A stretch of 64,000 bases of DNA from contig OZ022342.1 in assembly GCA_963989245.1 (NCBI GenBank), positions 40,624,442 to 40,688,441 on the forward strand. Reading direction: 5' to 3'. This document shows, in pieces, positions 43,508 to 52,681 of this stretch (within the stretch, counting starts at the first letter, position 1; each line of letters starts with the position of its first letter). Origin of the DNA: Nansenia antarctica (lineage: Eukaryota; Chordata; Actinopteri; Argentiniformes; Microstomatidae). The position numbers were made by a program, and so were the translations under genes. Under the pieces are notes generated by a model. The model saw nothing but the letters and a program-made list of their open reading frames with translations. It had not been told where the DNA came from and did no database searches.

Positions 43508-43845
43508 GCTACGGCAAGCCAAACGCAAACTGTCAATCATGCTGTCAGAGGCAGCCTGCACGGTGCCTCAACGTCCATCAATGAAGACAATGTGAGAACA
43601 GACTACGCATGCGCAAACCTACGAAACCGTTGGTCTATCACTTCGCATAGCACAGAGGCACTGCCTCAGCCTCTCGCCAGTAATCAGCTAGCTTTGGGAG
43701 CAAACTCTCCTGGTGCCAGGGCATGCATTATATTTTTAAAACAACACATTTTTTTTTAAAAGACTGATATTCTTTTTCTTTCTTAAATGCCTGGGTGAGG
43801 CACTGCCTACCCTGCCTCACCTGACTGCACGCCACTGCCTCAGGG

Positions 43846-44354
43846 TCATCTTCACTACAAACCTCGTTCCAGTTTGTACCTGACATTTCATTCATAAAAC
43901 CTTCTAAACTAAAATTATTATATGAGCGTGAAACAATAATTGTAGCTTTAGGTTTGGGAACCTTTGTTGTCCTCGCGACCGCTATGATGTGGTCACTGAA
44001 ACCTACAGGGACCGAAACTGCCTTTGAACATTTGCCTGGCACATTCTTGTAAATATGATCAATGCATGTAGATGCGATTCTGCCATCCTTGCCTATACAT
44101 ATCCTAGTGGGAAGATTGACAATTTGGGATAGATTACATGCATTCAATATAGATAGAACCCTATTCTTATTTGGACTTGACTGTCCCAACCAATCAACAT
44201 TCATATCTCCAAGTAAGAAGATTTCTCGATTTTCATCTGATATCCTGTCGAACATATCACATAGATCATTTACATATGCAGCATCTGCACTGGGAGGTCT
44301 GTAGAAACAGCATACTAGGATTGGCTTCAGATGGGGCAGGTGGACCTGCACACA
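43846..44354 (-). pseudogene. LINE endonuclease piece (first piece of split LINE)
   Basis: LKPILVCCFYRPPSADAAY, REIFLLGDMNVDWLG, STCIDHIYKN and GFSDHIIAVA are endonuclease motifs, with the GDMN and SDH catalytic signatures intact. The N-terminal part of the domain is missing beyond the Tc1 terminus at 44355. Confidence 0.8.
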
Positions 44355-44356
44355 TA

Positions 44357-45616
44357 CAGTATATCTCAAAAGTGAGGACACCCTTTAGATTTTTGCAAAT
44401 ATTCTGTCATATCCTTTCAGGGGATAACACTATCTTAATGAAACTTTGATATAACTTAAAGTAGTCAGTGTGCTGCTTGAATAACAGTATAGATTTATTG
44501 TCCAAATTAATGTTGAAAATTACTCAGTACACAGCTGTTAATGTCTAAACAACTGGCAACAAAAGTGAGTACACCCCATAGTGAACATGTCTAAATTGTG
44601 CCCAAAGTGTCAATATTTTGTGTGACCACCATTGTTATCTAGCACTGCTTTAACCCTCCTGGGCATGGAATTCACCAGAGCTGCACAGGTTGCTTCTGGA
44701 ATCTTCTTCCACTCCTCCATGACGACATCACGGAGCCCACGGATGTTGGACACCTTGCACTCCTCCACCTTCCTCTTGAGGATGCCCCACATGTGCTCAA
44801 TTGGGTTTAGGTCTGGAGACATACTTGGCCAGTCCATCACCTTCAGCTTCTTCAGCAAGGCCGTTGTCATCTTGGAGGTGTGTTTAGGGTCATTATCATG
44901 TTGGAAAACTGCCCTACGGCCCAGTTTCCGAAGAGAGGGGATCATGCTCTGCTGCAGGATGTCACAGTATATATTGGAATTCATGTGTCCCTCAATGAAA
45001 TGATGCTCCCCAGTGCCGGCAGCACTCATGCAGCCCCAGACCATGATGCTGCCACCACCATGCTTGACTGTAGGCAAAACACATTTGTCTTGGTACTCCT
45101 CACCAGGGTGCCGCCACACACGCCGGACACCATCTGACCCAAACAGGTTTATTTTGGTCTCATCAGACCACAGGACATGGTTCCAGTAACTCATGTTCTT
45201 GGATTCATTGTCTTCAGCAAACTGTTTGCGGGCTTTCTTATGCATCGGTTTCAGAAGAGGCTTCTGTCTGGGGCGACGGCCATACAAACCGATTTGATGC
45301 AGTGTGCGGTGTATGGTCTGGGCACTGACAGGCTGACATCCCACTTCTGCAACCTCTGCAGCAATGCTGGAAGCACTCGCACGTCTATTTTTGGAAACCA
45401 ACCTCTGGATATGACGCTGAGCACGTGGACTCAACTTCTTTGGTCGACCCTGGCGAGGCCTGTTCCGAGTGGAACCTGTCCTGGAAAACCGCTGTATGAT
45501 CTTAGCCACTGTGCTGCAACTCATTTTCAGGGTGTTGGCAATCTTCTTATAACCAAGGCCATCTTTGTGAAGCGCAATAATCATTTTTTTCAGCCGCTCA
45601 GAGAGTTCCTTGCCAT
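44357..45616 (-). mobile_element. Tc1-like element, right terminal repeat missing
   Basis: The left end is TA (44355-44356) then CAGTATATCTCAAAAGTGAG. A second, inner copy of that motif (CAACAAAAGTGAGTACACCC, about 44559) gives the IR/DR layout. The transposase is on the minus strand. To the right the sequence passes straight from the transposase start codon into Gypsy pol; no second terminal repeat exists. It is thus a one-ended copy. Confidence 0.85.
44610..45616 (-). pseudogene. Tc1-family transposase, 324-codon open frame, short N-terminal frameshift
   Basis: From the ATG at 45584 the frame is open: helix-turn-helix (GYKKIANTLKMSCSTVAKII, residues 11-30), GRPRK-like hook (RQGRPKKLS), second HTH, then D141 in LWSDETKINLF, D230 in FQHDNDPKHTS and E263 in SPDLNPIEHMW. 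The ATG at 45616 looks like the original start, with a single missing A between it and 45584. Only 32 residues separate D230 and E263, where Tc1 enzymes have 34, so two residues appear lost. Activity is unlikely despite the long frame. Confidence 0.85.
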
Positions 45617-47572
45617 GAGGGTCCGACTAATGGGCACAACGAGCTGGTAGACTGGCGTCTGGGTATCGGTCTCCGTCATGGCCCGTACCAGGAGGCCCTC
45701 CCGGATACTCAAGCGTCCCCAGTCCAGCAGCAGGCCACGCAGGACCGCAGACAGTTGGCGCCGGTTGCCTAAAGGGGGTGGCTCACCAGCCTCCAGCCAA
45801 CGGCGGACCTGGGACAGGTCGGGGTCCTGTTGTTGCCACTGCCCCCAGGCCGAACTCACTGGTCCAGTGGAGCCGTCGACCGGCTCCTCCTCCAAAGCCC
45901 CTTCGGACTCGCTCTCTGGACTGGTCTGCCCCTCAACCACCTGGGCCGCCGCACTCGTAGTCTCCGGCAGCCGGGACAGCAGATCCGCATTCTGGTTCGT
46001 GGTACCTGGGCGATACTTAAGCACATAAGAGTAGTTAGCGAGCTGGGCCACCCACCTTTGTTCTTGCGCCCCCAGCCTGGCGGTGTCCAGATGCACCAGA
46101 GGGTTGTTATCGGTGTACACAGTAAACTGGGCCCCCCAGAGGTAGTCTTTAAACTTCTCTGTGACTGCCCACTTCAATGCTAGCAGCTCCAACTTAAATG
46201 AGCTGTAATTCTGGTCGTTACGCTCGGTCATGGACAGGCTACGACTGGCATAAGCGATGACCCGCTCCCGGCCCTCCTGGACCTGAGACAAGACCGCCCC
46301 CAAGCCCTCTAGACTGGCATCGGTGTAGACCTTGAAGGGTTGGGTGAAGTCTGCAAAGGCCAGGATGGGGGCACTCAGGAGATTTAGTTTGAGCTGGTCG
46401 AAAGCTTGCTGACAGGGCGAGGTCCATGCGACCAGAGCCGAGGGTCGGCCTGCTGCGCCTTTGAGCAGGTGGGTCAGGGGAGCTGCGATCCGGGCAAAAC
46501 CTTGGATAAACCGTCTGTAGTACCCTACGAACCCCAGAAATGATCGCACTTGTTTTACTGTGGTGGGTACAGGCCAACTGCTAACGGCCTGCGTCTTCTC
46601 TGTATCCGTCGCGACCCCTTGGCCACTGACCACGTGCCCCAGGTAAAGGACCTCACGGCGGAACAGCTTACACTTCCATGGTTGGAGCTTGAGGCCGTGC
46701 TCTTGGAGCCGGTGGAACACTCGCTCCAGATGGTCCAGATGGCTCTGGAAGTCCAGTGAATATACGATAACATCGTCTAGATAAATAAGCAAGTGGTCGT
46801 GCACCTGCCCGCCCAGACAGCGTTGCATAAGCCGCTGGAACGTGGCGGGCGCATTGCTCAAGCCAAAAGGCATTCGGTCGAACTGATAGAGGCCCAGTGG
46901 TGTGGCAAAGGCTGTCTTCTCCCGATCCTCTGGGGCCACTTCTACTTGCCAGTATCCGCTAGCCAGGTCCAGGGTGCTGTACCACGTCGCCTGTTTCAAA
47001 CTGGTCAGAGACTCCTCTATTCGTGGCAACGGGTACGCGTCTTTATGAGTGACTGCATTCAGTTTACGGTAATCTACGCAGAAACGCCAAGCCCCATCCT
47101 TCTTCCGCACCAACACCACTGGGGCTGCCCATGGGCTAGAGCTCTCCTGCACCACCTTGCTGTCGATCATCCCTTGGAGTAGTGTCCGCAACTCCGCGTA
47201 CAAGTTCGGGGGAATAGGCCGGTACCTCTCCCGAATGGGGGGTGCCTCTCCGGTGGGAATTTGATGCTGTATCGCCCCGGTGTGTCCGAAGTCCTCTTCA
47301 TGGCGTACGTCCACCTCCAGTACCCCTGGGGCCGTGTCTCTCAGGATTAGGCGATGGGCTCCATGGATGCTCTGTGGGTCGACCGGGGACACTGTGGCCA
47401 AGGCACACCGTTGGGGGATCTGCACAGAAGAGCCATGAGGGTTACATATACGGAGTGGCACCTTACCCCCCCGGACCAGGACCTCCACCTCTGGGCAGCG
47501 GCCCACCATAGCAGGTCTCTTTGGGGCTTCTGATGCTTCGGGGCCGGTCACTCGCCCTGCAGTGACCGGGCA
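45617..47572 (-). pseudogene. Gypsy pol: RT and RNase H, protease active site and integrase missing
   Basis: This frame overlaps the end of gag in the -1 frame, consistent with programmed frameshifting. It opens with RRPAMVGRCPEVEVLVRGG, the start of a protease region, then jumps to KVPLRICNPHGSSVQIP; no D-T/S-G triad exists. RT motifs follow: YPLPRIEESL, WYSTLDLASGYWQ, GLSNAPATFQRLM, LIYLDDVIVYS, then the connection and RNase H (VYTDASLEGLGAVLSQ, LELLALKWAV, VYTDNNPLVHL). The last codons (QLVVPIS) are the zinc-finger entry to integrase. RT and RNase H catalytic residues are all present. The copy cannot complete a cycle by itself. Confidence 0.85.
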
Positions 47573-48603
47573 GGACGAAAACCCGGTTGGGGGGCTGACC
47601 TACGGGGGCAGTAGTGTTGGATATGGCCCGCCTCCCTACAGTCCTGACAGATAGGCCGGCCCTGGTCGTCCCACTGGTAGTTCTGTGGTTCACGATTGTC
47701 GGTGCGCCGGCGCGGGGCGTCCGATGGCCGGCCCCATCGGCGTGTGGGCTCAGGGTCTCGTTGGGGGACTTGGAATTGACCCCGTAGCTCGTCGGCAATC
47801 GTCTTCCCTAACAGCGCTACTTGCTCATGAAGTTCTTGCCTTAGTTCGGCCCGTAGAGAGTCTTTGAGCTGCTGTAGGCTGGCCTGGGACAGCACCTCTG
47901 CCACGGGAGGTGGCACGACCGGGGTCACTCGGCTCTGGCAGGCCGTCGCCTCCCCCAGCGGGGCCAGCTCTTCTCTCTCCAGGAACCTTGCTTCATCGCG
48001 CACCTTGTCAAATGAGGCGCGGGGGTTTCGCCGTAGGTGGCGTTGCAGCTCCCGCTTCACCGGGCCCTCTCGCAGGCCCCTGGCAAACTGTGAGCGCAGC
48101 ATTCCGTCCACATCCCCCCTATGGTCTGGGTCACTTGTCTGCCACCTGTGGAAACACTCACGGAGGCAAAGAGTGAAGTGCTCAACCCCTTCCCCCTTTG
48201 CCTGTCTGCAATTGAAATACTCTTCTTGGAGTGCCTCTGGTGACCGGTTGTCCCCATATTTAGCCGCTAGTGCTTTTAGGACCTCCTGGTCTGACTCTCT
48301 AGCGGCCGGTGGGAGCAACATCGCCTCCCTATGCGCTTGGCCGTCCAGAGAGCTCAACAGGAAGTCTACTTTCTGTCGGGGTTGTAGCATCTGTGCCCGC
48401 AAAAATGATTCTACCTGTGCTTGCCACTGACTAAATTTAACAGTTCCATTCTCTCCACTAAACTTAGGGACCCAAGACGCCCCCATGAACCAGGGCATCA
48501 TCACTGCACTCATCACTGGAGGATTCGGGGTCACAGATGTCCCTACCTGTCCCTCTACTAGACTCTCCTGTAGGGAGTCCCTCACCTCACTCTGTGTACT
48601 CAT
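47548..48603 (-). CDS. Gypsy gag polyprotein
   Basis: Open 351-codon frame from ATG 48603 to TGA 47548. Contains a capsid-type retrotransposon gag domain (FSQWQAQVESFLRAQM, LSSLDGQAHREAML, LQEEYFNCRQAKGEGVEHF, LRSQFARGLREGPVKREL; residues about 55-215), a helical region and one CCHC knuckle (CQDCREAGHIQHYC, about 322-335). It forms the particle shell and binds RNA. The length is normal for this group. Nothing shows it is still expressed. Confidence 0.85.
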   Translation of the reverse strand: MSTQSEVRDSLQESLVEGQVGTSVTPNPPVMSAVMMPWFMGASWVPKFSGENGTVKFSQWQAQVESFLRAQMLQPRQKVDFLLSSLDGQAHREAMLLPPAARESDQEVLKALAAKYGDNRSPEALQEEYFNCRQAKGEGVEHFTLCLRECFHRWQTSDPDHRGDVDGMLRSQFARGLREGPVKRELQRHLRRNPRASFDKVRDEARFLEREELAPLGEATACQSRVTPVVPPPVAEVLSQASLQQLKDSLRAELRQELHEQVALLGKTIADELRGQFQVPQRDPEPTRRWGRPSDAPRRRTDNREPQNYQWDDQGRPICQDCREAGHIQHYCPRRSAPQPGFRPARSLQGE

Positions 48604-48649
48604 GCTTGCTGTGAAAGTCGGGGGATCCTGCCGACAAACGCCAAATTAT

Positions 48650-49459
48650 GTCACCAGTAGGGGGGGGGGCGAGAGAGGGAACAGACAGGACTAGTTCTAG
48701 ACAACGAAAACACGGCTCTGTCTCCCTCTTCCGTCCCCCTCCAGGTTCGAGATCCCCCACGTTCATGGACAAGACACAAGACAAAGAATACCTTTAAAAA
48801 CAATCTTTATTTAATGTTCTAAAATCTGAAATTCATGTAAGGGGGCACTGAGGAGAAGGCAGGGGTAATACAGGGCTTCAGCAACTACACTGGCTTTGTC
48901 CCACACAAACAACCTGCCACTGTCTACCGTCCACTCGGACTCCAGTCCCTCCAATTATAAATAGGCACACTGAGCAGCACTACAAAACGTGAACTAAGAG
49001 ATCAAAATATCACACACTCAAGCTGAATCATGAGATCACTACACAGCAAACATACCCCTTCCACACAGTAGGGCAAACCGGAAAGCACACACACGATTGC
49101 ACTCAGCAAATTTAGGTTGCACACGTGATGAAGGATACTAGGAGCATCCACAGGACAGCATGGGGGTTCCAGCCTCAGGGCTAAGCCAAATGTTAGTTAA
49201 CAGCCCCCCTATAGTCCCCCCCCCCCGTTCCCCAACAGTCCCCAATAAATACTAAATACTAATTATAAATAAATGGTAGTTACACACAATATACAGATGA
49301 ACTAAAGGTTTGAGAGAAAATATTTAGTTCGTCCGTCCAGCCCCACGCCAGGGAGCGTCCTCCCTCTCACTCAGGGGGGGGACCGGAAAATCCAACACAG
49401 TACTGGGGGAGCAAGGATACTCAACTGGCTTGTTTGATCAGTCTCAGTGGTTCTCCAAG
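48650..49459 (-). promoter_or_regulatory. Probable Gypsy 5' LTR (part)
   Basis: Reading leftwards: TATTTATAATTGG near 48955 as a TATA-like box, AATAAAG near 48808 as a poly(A) signal, and CA at 48649 before the presumed primer-binding region. The upstream limit is not resolved because a LINE fragment (49460-50380) interrupts it. No second LTR is left for comparison. Confidence 0.45.
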
Positions 49460-50382
49460 TCCTTTGATTGATTGATTGAAAACTTTATTAGAAGATTTGC
49501 AGAAGTAGGTACATGAAAGTACATATTACATACAAGGTCAACTAACAGGATAAAAACCCAAGAAAGCCACTGGCTTATTTCAATTGGGGTCCTTGATTCT
49601 CAATTCATCGTTACATGTAAGACAGACAAAAACACTAGTACTATCTACAAGATAATACAGTCAAATAACTATTACTATCTACAAGATAAACATACATCCA
49701 TCATGGGAAGAACAATACAACAAAACATAAGGTATGTACAGCGGGTAGGACAGGTGGGGACATAAACCACAGTTGGGGGCGGGGGACAAAACACAAAGTA
49801 TGTACAGTGGGTAGTTTGGGTCTTTTAATCTGACTTTTGATTTAGAGGGTCCAGTTACGGATTGCAGCCTCCTGTAAATGTTTTTTGAGAGTGGTTTTGA
49901 AGGTGGGCAGTGTTTTGCACTCCTTTAAGATTATAGGAAGGGCGTTCCACATTTTTACTGCATAGTTTGCAAACGAGTTTAACCCCTTGTTTGTGGTGCA
50001 ACGCGGTTGAACGTGGTTCGTGGAGCTTCCTCTGGTGTTGTATGTGTGGACATTGTTCACTTTTTGGAAGTATGTTGACAGGTACTTGGGTGTCTTTGTG
50101 GTGTAGCGTATCTTGAAGACCAGGCCCAGTGCAAGCTGCTGCACTCTGTCAACTACTCGTAGCCAAGGCTCAAAAAATGAGCAGCGGTTAGAGGTGTCCT
50201 AGGGTTGAGGCCTAGCAGAAGCCTAACCAGTTTATTTTGGGCTGTCTGGAGTCTTGTTTTATGGGCCTTTGTGGTTCTATAGTACCATGATGTTACGGCA
50301 TAGTCGAAGTGACATTGAATGAGAGCTCCTGATAGGGTCCTCAGTGTGTTTTTACTGACAAGTGAGGATATCCTGTACAAGT
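49460..50382 (-). mobile_element. 5'-truncated LINE with (TCAA)n tail
   Basis: On the minus strand the right part gives RISSLVSKNTLRTLSGALIQ, CHFDYAVTSWY, LQTAQNKLVRLLLGLNPRT and (in 49842-50144) FANYAVKMWNALPIILKE, the RT C-terminal region. The 3' end is AATAAAG plus ATCAATCAATCAA at 49462-49478. CAAGTCCT stands at both edges (49456 and 50378), a likely target duplication. Confidence 0.75.
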
Positions 50383-50421
50383 CCTCCGTTATAATCCAAC
50401 AAGTCCTCCGTTATAATCCAA
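50378..50421. repeat. 22-bp tandem duplication at LINE edge
   Basis: CAAGTCCTCCGTTATAATCC plus AA occurs twice without gap, beginning exactly at the LINE's target-duplication sequence. Confidence 0.85.
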
Positions 50422-50965
50422 CAATATAATCCCGAACGAGAGGGTCCCGTGTGTCTGGCATTTCGACAATAGCGTCCAGTGCAGGTCAGCGAGGTGAACA
50501 GACAGGTGATCCGGTCCTGTCACCGTCAGCGTGCGGTGTCGGAGCCGGCGTCACGAAGATCTCTCCTCCGGCGTAGCTCTCCGTCTCTCACGGTGCACTC
50601 GGAGGAGAGAAACAAAACATAGGTCAGGAACAGAGACAAAAGGCGGCCCCAACTCACATGCAAAATCCCTATAGTAGGGTGAGGTGTCGACCCCAACTAG
50701 CGAGCGTAGATCAGAAGTCAACAGCGATCAGTCTGCGTTCCGGCGGCGTTCCCTGAGCGTGTTCTCCCCTGGCGTTCACTTACTGGATCTGGTCGGCTTT
50801 ATCGCCCTCAGCAGCCCGCGCTCTGGCTCACCCACCAATCAGCTCCCTCCGTCGGCCGCTGCAAATTGGAGAGAGACAAACTCCACACATACTCAGACAC
50901 GCTCCATTCACACAAACGCGCTCACCCACACACACCCCATTCTCATACACGCGACACACGCACAG
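50422..50965. other. GC-richer unclassified sequence
   Basis: Probably the rest of the Gypsy 5' flank or LTR (50422-50660), then CA-rich DNA (50870-50960, CACACA words). No gene is seen. Confidence 0.35.
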
Positions 50966-51032
50966 CCCCATCCACATCAATGGGGAGGAGATTGAGCGGG
51001 TCAGCAGCTTTAAGTTCCTGGGGGCCATGTAA
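50966..51032 (+). mobile_element. Tiny L2-type LINE fragment
   Basis: Translates to HINGEEIERVSSFKFLGAM, the RT motif seen as ERVSTLRFLG in the other L2 copies. Nothing else of the element is left. Confidence 0.55.
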
Positions 51033-51119
51033 CTAAGTAAACAGGTGTGTTGTATCAAGGATGCTTAGTTTAACTCACTCTTTTGTCCTCATCTACGGGA
51101 ATAGTAATTTGCAGCTTAA

Positions 51120-51741
51120 GGCCTTGTCCACACCAATACGTTTTTTTGTTTAAAAATATATATATTACCGTCCACACCAGCATGTTTATAAAAATGTCTG
51201 TATCCACATGCATACGCATGAACGCAATATAAACGCGGTCATTGAGCATTACACACCAGTAGTCGGCGATATCCCCATAGCCCCGCTGGCCAATCAGACG
51301 CCTCTGTCTCTCAATGTTCTCGATCATTAATCGTGCATTTATCTGTAAACAGGTTAAATGTCCAGTTAACAGTGAAAGAACTAGAAGCACTTTGTACACA
51401 TCCATTTTCCTCGCTTGTGTAGCTTCGACCACCGTTGCCTGTTGTAAACAAAGTAGTTACTGGTACCAGGATATGACGTTGGAGGGAACAGTAAACAGCT
51501 GCAGTGCGCATGATCATAGAAATCTACGCGCATGATGTGACGAATACAAAAAACTCTATATCGTCCACACGTCAAAAATATACAGCGGATATACAGCGTT
51601 TTTTAAAATCTTCACTCTGGCAAGAGTTTTTAAAAATGTTCGTTTTCAGGGGGCAAAAACTATTTTCCATGTGGACGAACCCCCCAAAAGGAATATAAAA
51701 ATCCACGTTTATCAAATAAACGTATTGGTGTGGACATAGCC
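51120..51741. mobile_element. TTAA-flanked MITE (Kolobok/piggyBac-like), 622 bp
   Basis: Ends GGCCTTGTCCACACCAATACG and the inverse CGTATTGGTGTGGACATAGCC, with TTAA at 51116-51119 and 51742-51745. A further copy of GTCCACAC lies near 51171 and TCGTCCACAC near 51559. No coding capacity. TTAA duplications are made by piggyBac and Kolobok elements; the class is inferred. Confidence 0.8.
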
Positions 51742-51745
51742 TTAA

Positions 51746-52525
51746 TTCGGAGGCCCTCGTTTTATTATTCACTTGTAATGCATCCTATTACCCCCACTCA
51801 CTGCTTAGACACCACTTTGAATCAGTACATTGGAACATTTCTGACCACCTTAATTGCAAGGTAAAAAATAAGGCACAATTCCACATCTGATGTGTCAGTA
51901 GTTAATACACTTAATAGGGGAAAATATATCAACAAATTGTTTTAATCGACTGACAAGCCCTAGAAAACACACAAGCTCAAATGAGGTTTGCAAGGTCTAA
52001 TAATTCACTGTGACTCCCCCCAGCTATGGTGCCTGTCACAATGGGCCCTTGCAGCCAACGTCTGAATAATTGATGGGAAGCGAAGCGGGGCATCTCTGGA
52101 GACTCAGCTGGGATCTAAGCAGGGGGCCAAGTGGGTGACAGGGCCAGTGAGATGTGAAAGATTAGAGCCTGTTGACAGGCCACCACTCAGATTGCAGAGA
52201 GAATGTGTGTGTGAGAGAGAGAGCGAGAAATACTCTGGTTCTGCACAGCTGCAGTATATGTTGAAGAATGAGACACTTTTAAAGTCATTATGTTTGGAGT
52301 AGAGATGAGAGGCGTCAACAGATGACTAGAAATAGAAGCTTTACCAAGACTAGCATGTATCCCCCTTCCCCCACACCATTGAGAGCCTGACAATGATCAC
52401 ATGACAGCAGAATATCTGGGCAAAAAAAGGGTATGACCGAGGGAACTAGTGATTGAAACAGAGGAAGGACAAGAGTGATAAAGGTGGTAAAGAAGGTAGA
52501 GAGGACTGAGCAGGTGACAGGTAAA

Positions 52526-52530
<5 letters not shown>
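51746..52530. other. Upstream flank of three-exon gene, no repeat recognised
   Basis: Unique-looking DNA without open frames of note. It would contain the promoter of the gene starting at 52682, but no single core-promoter element stands out. Confidence 0.4.

Positions 52531-52599
<69 letters not shown>
52531..52599. repeat. (GA)n microsatellite
   Basis: About 33 GA units on the + strand, 80 bp upstream of the predicted start codon at 52682. Confidence 0.95.
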
Positions 52600-52602
<3 letters not shown>

Positions 52603-52681
52603 GGAAGAGGAGGAGGGACTGGCATCAGGGTTGGAGACAGACACAGACCTTTGTGGAGGAAGTGTTAGTACAGTCAGAGAG

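Larger units (their letters stand above)
42021..43837. mobile_element. Non-autonomous hAT, 1.82 kb, containing SINE and solo LTR
   Basis: Ends CAGTAACGTGCAGTGAGG and the inverse of CAGTGGCGTGCAGTCAGG, with CCTCAGGG at 42013-42020 and 43838-43845. It has no transposase. Nested inside are a LINE tail (42115-42345), a tRNA-derived SINE (42361-42545) and a solo LTR (42910-43507). Confidence 0.9.
31762..44354 (-). mobile_element. L2/CR1-like LINE split by three hAT insertions
   Basis: One minus-strand LINE in four pieces: 44354-43846, 42012-41682, 40139-39024 and 32627-31762. Each gap is a hAT with a perfect 8-bp target duplication (CCTCAGGG, GTGTAAGG, CTTAGCAC). Removing one copy of each duplication rejoins the reading frame at every junction (SEDDPEA/ALNLFML, VLTPV/VESND, QADSAK/LLGVTL). 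The 3' end has the GGACCCCAGGAAGACTAGC...ATGGGGATCTAAAATA signature near 31770-31830. The 5' end is cut by the Tc1 at 44357. Confidence 0.9.
45617..48649 (-). mobile_element. Gypsy-type LTR retrotransposon internal region, deleted
   Basis: Gag and pol on the minus strand, leader 48604-48648, and likely end of the 5' LTR near 48649 (GGTGACA then TAATTTGGCG). Pol ends at the start of integrase where the Tc1 begins, so integrase and the 3' LTR are gone. A leader/LTR region with TATA-like (48950) and AATAAA-like (48810) signals extends to the right. Confidence 0.85.
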
